Origin: Prevotella sp. oral taxon 475
GTDB taxonomy: Bacteria; Bacteroidota; Bacteroidia; Bacteroidales; Bacteroidaceae
NCBI RefSeq assembly: GCF_018127805.1
Contig: NZ_CP072334.1
Span: 1,652,001 to 1,716,000 of the forward strand
DNA: 64,000 nt
Reading direction: 5' to 3'
Shown here piece after piece: positions 1 through 9,291 of this stretch. Made by a program: the position numbers and the translations under genes. Numbering within the stretch: the stretch's first letter is position 1; each line of letters begins with the position of its first letter. The notes beneath the pieces were generated by a model that did no database searches, was not told the DNA's origin, and was given only the letters and a program-made list of their open reading frames with translations.

Positions 1-936
1 GATGCCTCTACCGATACTTCACTCGAAATCGCCCGGCAGTACGCTCGGCGTGATCCACGCGTGGAAGTGATTGCTCTGAAACAAAATAGCGGTCAGGCAC
101 ACGCCCGGAACCAGGGCCTCAAACAAGCCACCGGAACATACATCTGCATGCTCGACAGCGACGACTGGATGAGCTCCGACGCTCTGCAACTGGCCGTCGA
201 GAAGATGGAAACACAGGCGGAGACCGACTGTGTACTCTTCCATCTCATCAACGTCTTCCCTCATCCTGCCAGCAATCATGCTCATCTCACCAACGATCAT
301 GCCCAACAACGGGAAGAAGAATATCCCATGCAGCCCTTCGAGAAGCTCTCCGGACAGGAAGCCTTCCTCAAAAGTCTCACCTGGGACATCCACGGACTCT
401 ATCTCCTCAAAACCCACATCCACCGCCAATACCCCTACGATGAAAGCGCAAAAGCTTATAGCGACGATAACACCACTCGTCTACATTACCTGCACTCACG
501 ACAGGTGAGTTGTTGTTCCGGCACCTATTTTTACCGCCAACATCCCCTCTCGGTGACACACCGCGTGAGTCTGCGCCGCTTCGACTACCTCAAAGCCAAC
601 GACAGCATGGCCGCCCAACTGCGTAACTTGCACCTCTCGTCCACCATCCTCTCCCTCTACGAGAACGTGCGTTGGCTCAATCTCATCGACACCTATCTGT
701 TCTATTACCAATACCGCCACAAGCTCTCGCCCCAAGACAGACGCTACGGTCTCTCAGAAATTAAACGCGTGTGGCAGCTCATCGACACCAGTCAGCTCGC
801 CCGCACCCATCGCTTGAAGTTCGGTTACATACCCTTCCGCTCCTCCTGGCTCCTCTTCCGCTTGCAAGAAGAACTTTATTTCAGTTTGAGAAGCCTCAAA
901 GACCGAATCTCTAATATCCGTTTCTCCATTCTTTGA
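1..936 (+). CDS. Glycosyltransferase family 2, 5' end missing
   Basis: The reading frame is open from the first base, so the true start lies outside the window; at least 311 codons are present. The N-terminal part shows GT-A/GT2 features: DASTD at the window edge (the end of the usual DDxSxD nucleotide-sugar loop), QNSGQAHARNQGL, then a metal-binding LDSDDW (DxD-type) motif. This predicts an inverting transferase that adds a sugar from a nucleotide donor to a surface glycan. The C-terminal third is rich in Tyr, Arg and Leu and has no clear membrane segment. No polysaccharide genes follow it, so donor and acceptor cannot be read. Family assignment is firm; the specific role is unknown. Confidence 0.9.
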   Translation, partial: DASTDTSLEIARQYARRDPRVEVIALKQNSGQAHARNQGLKQATGTYICMLDSDDWMSSDALQLAVEKMETQAETDCVLFHLINVFPHPASNHAHLTNDHAQQREEEYPMQPFEKLSGQEAFLKSLTWDIHGLYLLKTHIHRQYPYDESAKAYSDDNTTRLHYLHSRQVSCCSGTYFYRQHPLSVTHRVSLRRFDYLKANDSMAAQLRNLHLSSTILSLYENVRWLNLIDTYLFYYQYRHKLSPQDRRYGLSEIKRVWQLIDTSQLARTHRLKFGYIPFRSSWLLFRLQEELYFSLRSLKDRISNIRFSIL

Positions 937-949
937 CACGTGTTCTTCA

Positions 950-1050
950 CTTCCTTGAAGCATACTTCATTCTCTTAAGGCATATATTTCAGCTCCCGTC
1001 ATTCGTGCCTTTTATTCCCTTAAGATTCGTGCTTTTCATTCCCTTAAAAA
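950..1050. repeat. Degenerate CTTAAG-centred short repeats
   Basis: At least four imperfect copies of a motif of the type TTCATTCYCTTAAG, centred near 957, 977, 1021 and 1045, follow the glycosyltransferase stop codon. Spacings are about 20 to 24 bases, with one double interval. Each core is a CTTAAG-like palindrome. The pattern resembles the 22-base AGCT repeats elsewhere in the window but has a different core. Confidence 0.5.
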
Positions 1051-1119
1051 TAAAATTCCCCCTAAAGTCTTAGCCAACTTTTGGGAGAATCTCATTTATT
1101 TATCCACTTATATTTATCG

Positions 1120-1193
1120 AGCCTCTTGTCGGATTCGAACCAACGACCCCGAGATTACAAATCACGTGCTCTGGCCAACTGAGCTAAAGAGGC
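1120..1193 (-). tRNA. tRNA-Thr (TGT)
   Basis: The minus strand folds as a cloverleaf: acceptor GCCTCTT pairs with AAGAGGC, D-arm GCTCAG...GAGC, anticodon loop TTTGTAA with anticodon TGT, and T-loop GGTTCGAATCC. The discriminator is T and CCA is not encoded. It begins only five bases after the SRP RNA 3' end on the same strand, so the two are probably processed from one transcript. Confidence 0.96.
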
Positions 1194-1198
1194 GGGGT

Positions 1199-1294
1199 GG
1201 GTGAGCTACTTGCATCGCGCCGCTACAACCAACTACCTTTGCTACGTTCCCGTCCTGGAGGATTCGAAGGGAGCTGGCCGTGCAAGACTCACCC
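1199..1294 (-). ncRNA. ffs: Signal recognition particle RNA (small bacterial type)
   Basis: The ends pair as GGGTGAG/CTCACCC, followed by CTTGCA/TGCAAG and CCAGCT/AGTTGG helices. The tip carries the universally conserved SRP domain IV: CCAGG, then ACG closing a GGAA tetraloop, then CGT, then AGCA. The length of about 96 bases fits the small SRP RNA that binds Ffh and FtsY for co-translational membrane targeting. It sits directly upstream of tRNA-Thr on the same strand. Confidence 0.9.
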
Positions 1295-1306
1295 GTTTTG
1301 CACGTG

Positions 1307-1314
1307 CAAAGGTA
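1307..1314 (-). promoter_or_regulatory. -7 box for SRP RNA/tRNA-Thr
   Basis: TACCTTTG on the minus strand matches the Bacteroidota -7 element TAnnTTTG and lies about 12 bases before the SRP RNA 5' end. A good -33 TTG at 20-base spacing is not evident. Confidence 0.6.
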
Positions 1315-1530
1315 TATAAATTTATCAATTTGAAGGGAACGCGCTCAAACGTTTTTTATCTTTTAACTAAATCCCCTACCCTTTCCATCCTCCATTTGTT
1401 CCTTTCAGTCGTTACCCTTCTCAAGATTTACCCACTTCTCTTCTGATAGGAAGAAAAGCCTTTCATCAGGCAAACCTGATTCTATGCTGAACTCTGCATG
1501 CAGCCTCCACAGAAAAATATTATCCAAATA

Positions 1531-1562
1531 TTTGGTGAATTGTTCGGAAACTCATACCTTTG
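1531..1562 (+). promoter_or_regulatory. Bacteroidota promoter for tRNA-Glu
   Basis: TTTG at 1531-1534 and TACCTTTG at 1555-1562 are separated by 20 bases, a full match to the Bacteroidota sigma-ABfr consensus. Transcription would start about 35 bases before the tRNA. Confidence 0.85.
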
Positions 1563-1600
1563 CAACGCAAAACAATAAGAAAACAAGTTTTCAACTTAAC

Positions 1601-1672
1601 GGTGGATTCATCTAACGGTTAGGATACAAGATTCTCAATCTTGGCATAGGGGTTCGATTCCCCTATCCACTA
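1601..1672 (+). tRNA. tRNA-Glu (CTC)
   Basis: Cloverleaf with acceptor GGTGGAT/ATCCACT (first pair G-U), anticodon stem CAAGA/TCTTG, loop TTCTCAA giving anticodon CTC, and a TTCGATT T-loop closed by GGGG/CCCC. CCA is not encoded. It has its own promoter and is followed by a terminator, so it is a single-gene unit. Confidence 0.95.
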
Positions 1673-1684
1673 CAAAGAAAATCA

Positions 1685-1721
1685 TCAGTTCTCACAGAGC
1701 TATCTGTGAGAACTGATTTTT
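1685..1721 (+). terminator. Intrinsic terminator after tRNA-Glu
   Basis: A 14-base-pair perfect stem (TCAGTTCTCACAGA and its complement) with loop GCTA is followed by TTTTTAT. Confidence 0.9.
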
Positions 1722-1811
1722 ATATTCCCACGGTTCGAGAAACAAAAAGTCTATTGCCACCATGTCGCAACAGACTTTTCGTATCATAGAAAAACACCTT
1801 TTCCTTAGACT

Positions 1812-2597
1812 TTAGGAGATGATTTGCAGCTGAAGCAACGCATTTCGAATACCGTCTGCATCGATATCGGTCGTCACAAAGTTGGCCATTTGTTTGAGTT
1901 CGTTGCCGGCATTGCCCATCGCCACACCCATTCCAGCCGTCTTGATCAAACTCATATCGTTTCCACCATCTCCAAAGGCCGCGCATTCAGAAAGGTCTAC
2001 GCCGATATATCGGGCAATAGCCTCAAGCCCTTTGCCCTTATCTGCCTGGTCGGAAGTAAGGTCGGCAAACTCGGGATGCCAGCGTGCAGCGATGCAATGA
2101 GGCAGTCGAGATAGGAGTTGTCGTTCCTGCCGATGGTTCAGAAAAGGAGTGATTTGCAGAATATCCTGCTGCAGCACCTGCTCCAGTGGCAGATGATAGT
2201 CAATATTACCAATATCGAGTTTGCGTCTGAAGATCCGATCGATATTATCCTTATAATTAAAGGTGGTAATATCCTGCTCGCCCACCACCACGCACGAATA
2301 GTCCTGCTCCCGGGCATCCGCCAAAACCATTTCCACCTCTTGCTTCTGGAGCGGATGATGATAAACAACGACATCGCCCACGAAGCAATGGGCACCGCTG
2401 GCTGTGATGTAACCGTCAATAAGAGGCTCGATAGGTTCGATGTTATTAATAATACCAAACGGCCTACCTGTAGCAATAAACACTTTGCAATTCATGGCTT
2501 TAGCCTGTGTAATGGCCTGAACTGCCGACGGCGGAATCTGATGTGACGCCATACTGACGAGCGTCCCATCGATGTCGAAAAATAAAGCTTTTATCAT
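1812..2597 (-). CDS. Cof-type HAD-IIB sugar/flavin phosphatase family protein
   Basis: The 261-residue product begins MIKALFFDIDGTLVS, the HAD motif I with nucleophile and acid aspartates (DIDGT). ATGRP is the Thr-containing motif II region, and GDGGNDMSL near residue 210 is motif IV with the metal-binding aspartates. The long insert between motifs II and III is the C2 cap of the Cof/YidA group. Such proteins dephosphorylate sugar phosphates, flavin or PLP-type substrates in the cytoplasm; the substrate cannot be read here. A minus-strand TAACTTTG at 2614-2621 could be its -7 box. It stands alone, with repeats upstream. Confidence 0.93.
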   Translation of the reverse strand: MIKALFFDIDGTLVSMASHQIPPSAVQAITQAKAMNCKVFIATGRPFGIINNIEPIEPLIDGYITASGAHCFVGDVVVYHHPLQKQEVEMVLADAREQDYSCVVVGEQDITTFNYKDNIDRIFRRKLDIGNIDYHLPLEQVLQQDILQITPFLNHRQERQLLSRLPHCIAARWHPEFADLTSDQADKGKGLEAIARYIGVDLSECAAFGDGGNDMSLIKTAGMGVAMGNAGNELKQMANFVTTDIDADGIRNALLQLQIIS

Positions 2598-2704
2598 ATC
2601 CTGAGTTTTACGGCAAAGTTACGCAAAAGAGCCGAATACAGAAAAGATGTGTGAAAAAAGAGAACCCTTCCTATCCGTTTTCCTCGGATTTTTCTTTGAG
2701 TCTG

Positions 2705-2785
2705 CGAAAGCTAAGCTTTTGCATGCCAATCTCTTAGCTTTTGCACTCTGTTTTCTTAGCTTTTGAGTTGCAAAAGCTAAGAGAA
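2705..2785. repeat. 22-base AGCT repeat cluster, mixed orientation
   Basis: Within a 413-base gene-free stretch (2598-3010), the motif GCAAAAGCTAAG or its complement occurs around AGCT at 2709, 2714, 2736, 2758 and 2775. Successive minus-orientation copies are 22 bases apart, and the last copy is inverted. The same motif with the same spacing recurs at 19718-19800 and 43570-43655. The rest of the gap holds the candidate small RNA. Confidence 0.8.
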
Positions 2786-2872
2786 CGGAAGAGGTATGAG
2801 AAGACCTCGCCGAACAACTGGATATATCTCATATATATTTGCCTTTAAGATAAAGAAGAAGGAACCATAAAA

Positions 2873-2943
2873 CGAAAAAAAATTGATTGTCTCACGACAA
2901 CCAATCTTTCTTAACCTTAATAATCTAATACCATGAAAAACAC
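2873..2943 (-). ncRNA. Candidate short RNA with own promoter and terminator
   Basis: On the minus strand a good promoter (2948-2977) is followed about 35 bases after the expected start by a hairpin (2882-2905, arms ATTGGTTGTC and GACAATCAAT around GTGA, with one G-T pair) and then eight or more T residues. No gene lies between them. The transcript would be about 65-70 bases. It contains a five-codon frame ATG GTA TTA GAT TAT TAA. It could be a regulatory RNA or a terminated leader; no family is asserted. Confidence 0.5.
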
Positions 2944-2947
2944 GTTA

Positions 2948-2977
2948 CAAAGTTACGGTTTTATTTCGTTGTTACAA
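2948..2977 (-). promoter_or_regulatory. Promoter of candidate short RNA
   Basis: On the minus strand TTG (2977-2975) and TAACTTTG (2955-2948) are 19 bases apart, matching the Bacteroidota consensus. Confidence 0.65.
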
Positions 2978-3010
2978 GTTCGTAATAAGGAAAGGCTCTC
3001 TTGTATAACA

Positions 3011-3622
3011 TTAATTAAATGTGAGTCCATTCCATTTATATTTCCTTTGCATAATGATCGGTTCTATCCGGTCTCGCTCTTCCTTACTGAGAAGAGTGGG
3101 TGAAAGTGTTGCCGTAAGTTCATTTCTTTCTGCCGACAAAGAGAACGACACCAAAAGCGGATCTAAGAGTTTCTTGCATGCCGTAAATTCTTCTGCGGTC
3201 ATCGTGTCCGGACGGACGATCAACAGACTGAGATCCGGCTGCGGTACAGGCAATTCTTTCCAGTCTAAACTGTAGAATGAGATGCGGCTATCAACAGCCG
3301 GTGCTGCATAAGACTGCACCAGACAGAGAATCGTGTCTCTCTCTGACGTAGGCAAGAGCTTCATCTGCAAGGAAGAAACATCGCTCAATTGAACAGAGAG
3401 AAAACTGCCTGTGAGCGTATCGATCCTACAAGGTTCGCCCAAAGCGTTCGACACCTCGGCTATAGCCTTTATGTCTATCAGGTCGAGCATCTCCAAACGC
3501 TTGCTCTTATCTAAATAGGGGATGACGGATGGAGGCATGGAAATCCAAAGACTGCGCATACTGCGAGCTGTCATTGTGGCCGAAACGACCAACATAAATA
3601 AGAGAAGAAAGGTTTTTCTCAT
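3011..3622 (-). CDS. DUF3256 family secreted protein
   Basis: The 203-residue product starts at MRKTFLLLF, chosen over upstream in-frame codons because it begins a clean signal peptide (hydrophobic core LLLFMLVVSA, cleavage near TMTARS). The body (SLWISMPPSVIPYLDKSKRLEMLDL) matches the DUF3256 family as I know it from Bacteroidales; its biochemical role is unknown. It ends in a short basic/aromatic tail. It starts 22 bases after the stop of the penicillin-binding protein gene and is probably co-transcribed with it, so an envelope function is likely. Confidence 0.75.
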   Translation of the reverse strand: MRKTFLLLFMLVVSATMTARSMRSLWISMPPSVIPYLDKSKRLEMLDLIDIKAIAEVSNALGEPCRIDTLTGSFLSVQLSDVSSLQMKLLPTSERDTILCLVQSYAAPAVDSRISFYSLDWKELPVPQPDLSLLIVRPDTMTAEEFTACKKLLDPLLVSFSLSAERNELTATLSPTLLSKEERDRIEPIIMQRKYKWNGLTFN

Positions 3623-3644
3623 CGGTTTATATTTTAAAAGATAA

Positions 3645-5960
3645 CTATTCGTATACTTCATCAATACCAAATTCGTCAACACCTGCGCTTTCTTTTTGGC
3701 ACGGGTCGAAGCCCTTTGGCAGTTCAAATCCTACGCTTTGACGATAACCCAATCTCCGGTCGGCATAAACTTTCTGCATGAAATAGGCCCAAATAGGCAG
3801 TGCCATCGTGGCTCCTTGACCCATATTCATCGAGTCGAAGTGGATGTCGCGGTCTTCACCGCCCACCCAACAACCGCTCACCAACTGTGGTGTAAAGCCC
3901 ATGAACCAGGCATCGGAGTTGCGATTGGTTGTTCCGGTCTTACCGCCGATGTCGCCCGTGAATTGATATTTGTAGCGAAGTCGGCCGGCTGTGCCTCCAT
4001 TCACGACGCCTTGCAACTCTACGAGCATTTTGTTGGCACTGGCCTCGCTTATCACTTCGTTCATACGAGGCTGAAAAGAGGCTATCACGTTGCCCTCGTT
4101 GTCTTCGATACGGGTGACGAACAAAGGCGCACTGCGGATGCCATGATTGGCAAATGCTGTATAGGCACTCACCATCTCGCAGACGCTGGCCTCACAAGGA
4201 CCGAGACACAAGGCCATGGAGGGATGGATGTCGGGGTTGTTGAGTCCGAAATCGCGCAGCAAATGAACGAACTGTTGCGGATTAAGTTTGCTCATGAGAT
4301 AGGCCGAAACCCAGTTGCTGGACTGGGCAAGTCCCCATTTCAGCGTCACCATCTGCCCGTATCTGCTGCGACTGGCGTTTCTTGGCGTCCAGCTTTTTCC
4401 GGCCACCATATAGGTGCGTTGCACGTTAGGAGCCTCGTCGCAAGGAGAGAATCCGTTCTCCATAGCCAACGAATAGAGGAAAGGTTTAATGGTGGAGCCC
4501 ACCTGTCGACGGCCTTCCGTGGCCATGTCGTACTGGAAGTGGGTGAAATCTATCCCGCCAACGTAGGCTTTCACCTGTCCGTTCTTCGGGTCCATGCTAA
4601 CAAAGCCTGCTCGCAAAAACGACTTGTAGTAGCGAATACTGTCGATGGGGGTCATCACGGTGTCGATGTCTCCGTGATAAGTAAAGACGGTCATGTCGGT
4701 GGGAGTTCTGAACGAGCGTTTGATTTCTTCTTCAGACCATCCCGAGGCCTTCAATGTGCGGTAGCGTTCGCTTTGCGTAATCGAGCGGTTCAATATCGAA
4801 CGAACCTGCTCCGAAGTGAGTTGTTGGGTGAAGGGAGCGTTGGGTTTCGCCTTATTCTCTTTGGAAAAGGCGGGCTGAAGAAACTTTGCCAAATGCTTAT
4901 ACACGGCATCTTCGGCATACTGCTGCATGCGACTATCGATGGAGGTGTACACTTTCAGTCCGTCGGTGTAGATGTTATACGGTTCGCCGTTCTTCTTCAG
5001 ATTCTTATTACACCAGCCATAGAGCGGGTCGGAGACCCAGGCGATGGAGTCGAAGACGTATTGTCGTTTGTTCCACTCGGGATAATTCTTGAGCTCTGGC
5101 ATCTTTGCTGTCATATATTGCCGGAGGAATTCGCGGAAATAGGTAGCCGCTCCGTCTTTATGGTCGGTGCGATGGAAGTTGAGAGCCATCGGTTCCAGAC
5201 AGTATTCTCGGTATTCCGTTTCGGAGAGATAGCCGGCTTTCACCATCTGAGAGAGCACCACATTGCGGCGGGTTCGACTTCTTTCCGGATAACGGACAGG
5301 ATTGAAGAGTGAAGGATTCTTACAGAGCCCGACGAGAGTGGCAGCCTCGGTGACGGAGAGATCTTTAGGTTCCTTATTGAAATAGGTGTTAGCAGCCGTC
5401 TTGATGCCCACGGCATTATGAAGAAAATCAAAATAATTGAGATAGAAAGCGATGATTTCTTCCTTGGTATAATTTCGTTCCAATTTAATGGCAATGACCC
5501 ATTCGATGGGCTTTTGCAAGAGTCTTTCGAGGGTAGAATGGGCCGTTTCCGAATACAATTGCTTGGCCAACTGCTGGGTAATGGTGCTTCCTCCACCGGC
5601 ACTGGCATACCCCATGAGTCCTCTTTTGACGAAGGCCCGGGCCAGAGCGATAAAGTCTACTCCGGAATGGTCGTAGAATCGGGCGTCTTCCGTAGCCACA
5701 AGTGCATGAACAAGATGGGGAGAGAGATCTGAATAAGGGATGCAAATGCGGTTTTCGCGGTTTTGGTTCCAGGTGCCCATCACCTTTCCGTCGGCGGAAT
5801 AGATCTGCGTGGCAAACCGATTGATGGGGTTTTGCAATTCGGAGACGGGCGGCATATAACCGATCCAGCCGAACCATATAGCAACAAAGGCAAAACCCGA
5901 GGATAGAACGGCGAGCAACAACACGCTCCAAAGGAAATGAATGAACCTCTTTCTCATCAA
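3645..5960 (-). CDS. mrcA: Class A penicillin-binding protein 1A
   Basis: The bifunctional peptidoglycan synthase has 771 residues and is anchored by one N-terminal membrane segment (residues about 8-32). The GT51 glycosyltransferase domain shows EDARFYDHSGVD (catalytic Glu91) and GGGSTITQQLAKQL. The transpeptidase domain carries the active-site motif GSTIKP (SxxK), SSN and KTGTTN. It polymerises lipid II and crosslinks stem peptides in the periplasm. Met1 or Met2 could start translation. The downstream DUF3256 gene is in the same transcription unit. All catalytic motifs are present. Confidence 0.97.
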   Translation of the reverse strand: MMRKRFIHFLWSVLLLAVLSSGFAFVAIWFGWIGYMPPVSELQNPINRFATQIYSADGKVMGTWNQNRENRICIPYSDLSPHLVHALVATEDARFYDHSGVDFIALARAFVKRGLMGYASAGGGSTITQQLAKQLYSETAHSTLERLLQKPIEWVIAIKLERNYTKEEIIAFYLNYFDFLHNAVGIKTAANTYFNKEPKDLSVTEAATLVGLCKNPSLFNPVRYPERSRTRRNVVLSQMVKAGYLSETEYREYCLEPMALNFHRTDHKDGAATYFREFLRQYMTAKMPELKNYPEWNKRQYVFDSIAWVSDPLYGWCNKNLKKNGEPYNIYTDGLKVYTSIDSRMQQYAEDAVYKHLAKFLQPAFSKENKAKPNAPFTQQLTSEQVRSILNRSITQSERYRTLKASGWSEEEIKRSFRTPTDMTVFTYHGDIDTVMTPIDSIRYYKSFLRAGFVSMDPKNGQVKAYVGGIDFTHFQYDMATEGRRQVGSTIKPFLYSLAMENGFSPCDEAPNVQRTYMVAGKSWTPRNASRSRYGQMVTLKWGLAQSSNWVSAYLMSKLNPQQFVHLLRDFGLNNPDIHPSMALCLGPCEASVCEMVSAYTAFANHGIRSAPLFVTRIEDNEGNVIASFQPRMNEVISEASANKMLVELQGVVNGGTAGRLRYKYQFTGDIGGKTGTTNRNSDAWFMGFTPQLVSGCWVGGEDRDIHFDSMNMGQGATMALPIWAYFMQKVYADRRLGYRQSVGFELPKGFDPCQKESAGVDEFGIDEVYE

Positions 5961-5981
5961 AAACTAAATGATAAATATGTG

Positions 5982-6015
5982 CAAAAATACAACTTTTCCT
6001 ACTATATACGTTCAA
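5982..6015 (-). promoter_or_regulatory. Probable promoter for mrcA-DUF3256
   Basis: Minus-strand TATTTTTG (5989-5982) with TTG at 6015-6013, spacing 22 bases, slightly longer than usual. It lies 22 bases before the mrcA start. Confidence 0.5.
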
Positions 6016-6076
6016 TTCAAGAAAATTATACCTATCTTAGCACGCAAAATAAGACTTCGAAATAACCCCATGACAA

Positions 6077-7024
6077 ATGGAAAAACATGATTTTGTGACG
6101 ATTGCCGACCTGTCGAGAGAGAAGATCGAATATCTCATCAACATGGCACAAGAGTTTGAAACCCATCCCAATCGAGAGATTCTCAAGGGAAAGGTGATTG
6201 CCTCGCTCTTCTTCGAGCCCTCCACCCGCACCCGCCTCAGCTTTGAAACAGCCGCCCAACGGCTTGGAGCCCGTATCATCGGCTTTTCGGATGCCAAGGC
6301 TACGAGCGTAACCAAGGGCGAGACGCTCAAAGACACCCTTCTGATGGTAGCCAATTATGCCGACGTTATCGTGATGCGGCATTACATCGAGGGAGCGGCA
6401 CAGTATGCCAGCGAGGTGTCTCCGGTGCCGATTATCAATGCTGGCGACGGAGCACATATGCATCCCTCGCAGTGCCTGCTAGACCTCTACTCGATCTACA
6501 AAACGCAGGGCACGCTCGAGAATCTAAACATCTGCCTGGTGGGCGACTTGAAATACGGCCGAACCGTCCACTCGCTCCTCACAGCTATGCGGCATTTCAA
6601 TCCCACCTTCCACTTCGTTGCGCCTCAGGAGCTGGCCATGCCCAACGAGTACAAACTTTATTGCCAGGAGCAGGGTATCCGATTTGAGGAACACACCGAC
6701 TTTAACCAAGAGGTGATCGCCGAGGCCGACATCCTCTACATGACCCGTGTGCAGAAAGAACGCTTTTCCGATCTGATGGAATACGAGCGCGTGAAAGATG
6801 TCTACATCCTGCGCAACGACATGCTCGGCCATGTGAAAGCCAACCTGCGCATCCTCCATCCCCTGCCACGCGTCAACGAAATCGCCTACGACGTAGACGG
6901 CAATCCCCACGCCTACTACATCCAACAGGCCCGAAACGGGCTCTATGCCCGCCAAGCCCTGTATTGCGACGTACTGGGCATCAGTCTTCAAGCAGTGAAA
7001 AACGATTCAACCATCATCCCATGA
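6077..7024 (+). CDS. pyrB: Aspartate carbamoyltransferase catalytic subunit
   Basis: The 315-residue product has the carbamoyl-phosphate loop [12 protein letters not shown] near residue 50, the region around [10 protein letters not shown] that binds aspartate and phosphate, and the C-terminal HPLPRVNEI. It condenses carbamoyl phosphate with aspartate in the first committed step of pyrimidine synthesis. The stop codon overlaps the pyrI start as ATGA, indicating translational coupling with the regulatory chain, as in class B ATCase. An upstream TATCTTAG at 6033 is a possible weak -7 element. Confidence 0.97.
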   Translation: MEKHDFVTIADLSREKIEYLINMAQEFETHPNREILKGKVIASLFFEPSTRTRLSFETAAQRLGARIIGFSDAKATSVTKGETLKDTLLMVANYADVIVMRHYIEGAAQYASEVSPVPIINAGDGAHMHPSQCLLDLYSIYKTQGTLENLNICLVGDLKYGRTVHSLLTAMRHFNPTFHFVAPQELAMPNEYKLYCQEQGIRFEEHTDFNQEVIAEADILYMTRVQKERFSDLMEYERVKDVYILRNDMLGHVKANLRILHPLPRVNEIAYDVDGNPHAYYIQQARNGLYARQALYCDVLGISLQAVKNDSTIIP

Positions 7025-7482
7025 CAACAGGAAAGAAAGAACGACTCGTGGCCGCCATCAAAAACGGAACCGTCATCGATCACATCCCCGCCGATAAAAC
7101 TTTTCAAGTGGCCAGTCTGCTGGAACTTCACACCCTCGGCGAACCCATCACCATCGGCAACAACTACGCCTCAAAGAAAGTAGGCCGGAAAGGCATCATC
7201 AAAGTGAGCGACCGATATTTCACCGACGAAGAAATATCGCGCCTCTCGGTGGTAGCCCCCAACATCGTGCTCAACATCATCCGCGACTACGAGGTCACGG
7301 AAAAGAAAACCGTCAAAACGCCCGAAGAACTACGAGGCATCGTGCGCTGCCACAATCCGAAGTGCATCACCAACAACGAGCCCATGCCCACACTCTTTCG
7401 CGTGGTCGACAAGGCCAGTCGCACCCTAAAATGTCATTACTGCGACATGGAACAGGCCATCGACCAGGTGCAATTGGTGTAA
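7021..7482 (+). CDS. pyrI: Aspartate carbamoyltransferase regulatory subunit
   Basis: The 153-residue product starts [10 protein letters not shown] within the pyrB stop codon. The N-terminal allosteric domain includes [15 protein letters not shown]; the C-terminal zinc domain has the four cysteines in CHNPKC (with N-rich loop) and CHYC. The chain binds CTP/ATP and holds catalytic trimers together. A 41-base tandem repeat array begins 25 bases after the stop codon. Confidence 0.97.
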   Translation: MTTGKKERLVAAIKNGTVIDHIPADKTFQVASLLELHTLGEPITIGNNYASKKVGRKGIIKVSDRYFTDEEISRLSVVAPNIVLNIIRDYEVTEKKTVKTPEELRGIVRCHNPKCITNNEPMPTLFRVVDKASRTLKCHYCDMEQAIDQVQLV

Positions 7483-7507
7483 CGCAGAACTCAAGCAAGA
7501 TGGAAGC

Positions 7508-7811
7508 TTCTGAACTTTTCAGAATCGTCGCTGGCACCCAGGGAAGCCTTCTGAACTTTTCAGAATCGCCGCTGGCACCCAGGGAAGCCTTCTGAACTTT
7601 TCAGAACGGCCGCTGGCACCCAGGGAAGCCTTCTGAACTTTTCAGAACCGCCGCTGGCACCCAGGGAAGCCTTCTGAACTTTTCAGAACCGTCGCTGGCA
7701 CCCAGGGAAGCCTTCTGAACTTTTCAGAATCGTCGCTGGCACCCAGGGAAGCCTTCTGAACTTTTCAGAACCGCCGCTGGCACCCAGGGAAGCTTTCTGA
7801 ACTTTTCAGAA
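7508..7811. repeat. Tandem palindromic array A, eight 41-base units
   Basis: The palindrome TTCTGAACTTTTCAGAA begins at 7508, 7549, 7590, 7631, 7672, 7713, 7754 and 7795, exactly 41 bases apart. The 24-base spacer between copies (TCGTCGCTGGCACCCAGGGA type) varies mainly at two or three positions. It fills the pyrI-glyA gap. There is no unique spacer sequence between repeats, so this is not a CRISPR array. The remaining 77 bases before glyA hold no recognisable promoter. Confidence 0.97.
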
Positions 7812-7888
7812 CCACCTCATCACTCCCCCATGATCAATTGTCAATAATGAATGGACCTCAATTTTCACTAACATAAACAATTAAAACA

Positions 7889-9169
7889 ATGAAAAAAGAT
7901 CAAGAAATCTTTGCGCTCATTGAGCAAGAACATCAACGGCAACTGAAAGGAATCGAACTGATTGCCTCCGAAAACTTCGTCTCCCCCGAAGTGATGCAAG
8001 CCATGGGATCGTATCTCACCAACAAGTACGCCGAGGGACTGCCCGGCAAACGCTACTACGGCGGCTGCGAGGTGGTAGACAAAGTGGAAAATCTGGCCAT
8101 CGAACGAGTTAAAAAACTCTTCGGAGCCGAGTTCGCCAACGTTCAACCCCACTCCGGCGCACAAGCCAACGAAGCCGTTCTCCTCACCTGTCTCAACCCC
8201 GGCGACACCTTCATGGGACTTAACCTCGCCCATGGCGGACACCTCTCCCACGGCAGTGCCGTCAACACCTCCGGCATCCTCTACCACCCCATCGGCTATA
8301 ACCTCGACCCCAAAACTGGACGTGTAGACTACGACGAAATGGAACAACTCGCCCTCGAACATCAACCCCGACTCATCATCGGCGGCGGATCGGCCTACAG
8401 CCGAGAGTGGGACTACCAACGCATGCGAAATATCGCCGACCGCGTCGGAGCCATCTTCATGGTCGACATGGCACACCCCGCCGGACTCATCGCCGCCGGA
8501 CTTCTGGACAACCCGCTGCGCTACGCCCACATCGTCACCTCGACCACCCATAAAACTCTGCGCGGACCACGCGGGGGAATCATCCTCATGGGACGCGACT
8601 TTGAAAACCCCTGGGGCAAGAAAACACCTAAGGGCGAAGTAAAAATGATGAGCCAACTGCTCAACTCAGCCGTCTTCCCCGGTATCCAAGGCGGACCGCT
8701 CGAACACGTCATCGCCGCCAAAGCCGTGGCCTTCGAAGAAGCCCTCCAACCCGAATTCAAAACCTGGGCACAACAAGTGAAACAAAACGCAAAAGTGCTG
8801 GCAGAAGAACTCCTCAAACGAGGCTTCACCATCGTGAGCGGCGGAACCGACAACCACTCCATGCTCGTAGACCTGCGCGACAAATATCCCAAACTCACCG
8901 GTAAAGTAGCCGAAAACGCACTCGTGGCCGCCGACATCACCGTCAACAAAAACATGGTGCCCTTCGACACTCGCAGCGCCTTCCAAACCAGTGGCATCCG
9001 ACTCGGAACAGCAGCCATCACCACCCGCGGTGCCAAAGAAGATCTCATGGCCTTCATCGCCCAACTCATCGAAGAAGTGCTCAACCAACCCGAAAACGAG
9101 ACCGTCATCGCCGACGTTCGCAAACGCGTCAACAAACGAATGGCAGACTATCCTCTCTTCGCCTACTAA
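7889..9169 (+). CDS. glyA: Serine hydroxymethyltransferase
   Basis: The 426-residue PLP enzyme interconverts serine and glycine with tetrahydrofolate and supplies one-carbon units. Family motifs are complete: [42 protein letters not shown], and the PLP-lysine region [15 protein letters not shown]. Length matches the bacterial family. A strong terminator lies directly downstream; array A lies upstream, so its promoter is probably in the short segment 7812-7888. Confidence 0.98.
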   Translation: MKKDQEIFALIEQEHQRQLKGIELIASENFVSPEVMQAMGSYLTNKYAEGLPGKRYYGGCEVVDKVENLAIERVKKLFGAEFANVQPHSGAQANEAVLLTCLNPGDTFMGLNLAHGGHLSHGSAVNTSGILYHPIGYNLDPKTGRVDYDEMEQLALEHQPRLIIGGGSAYSREWDYQRMRNIADRVGAIFMVDMAHPAGLIAAGLLDNPLRYAHIVTSTTHKTLRGPRGGIILMGRDFENPWGKKTPKGEVKMMSQLLNSAVFPGIQGGPLEHVIAAKAVAFEEALQPEFKTWAQQVKQNAKVLAEELLKRGFTIVSGGTDNHSMLVDLRDKYPKLTGKVAENALVAADITVNKNMVPFDTRSAFQTSGIRLGTAAITTRGAKEDLMAFIAQLIEEVLNQPENETVIADVRKRVNKRMADYPLFAY

Positions 9170-9175
9170 CCTCCG

Positions 9176-9220
9176 AAAAAGTCCCCGAAAGCATCCTGCT
9201 CTCGGGGACTTTTCTTTTTT
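9176..9220 (+). terminator. Intrinsic terminator after glyA
   Basis: AAAAGTCCCCGA pairs with TCGGGGACTTTT around a short loop and is followed by CTTTTTT. Confidence 0.9.
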
Positions 9221-9291
9221 CTCTCTTCTATGCTCGTATCAAGCTCTTCAATCTTTTTATTCTTCAAACCTCCCTCCTGTTTCTTTACTCT

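Noticed and set aside
3696-5312. Long plus-strand frame (538 codons) opposite the penicillin-binding protein gene
   Set aside because: It is a shadow of codon usage in a complete PBP1A gene; its composition is unusual (rich in His, Val and Arg) and it has no motif.
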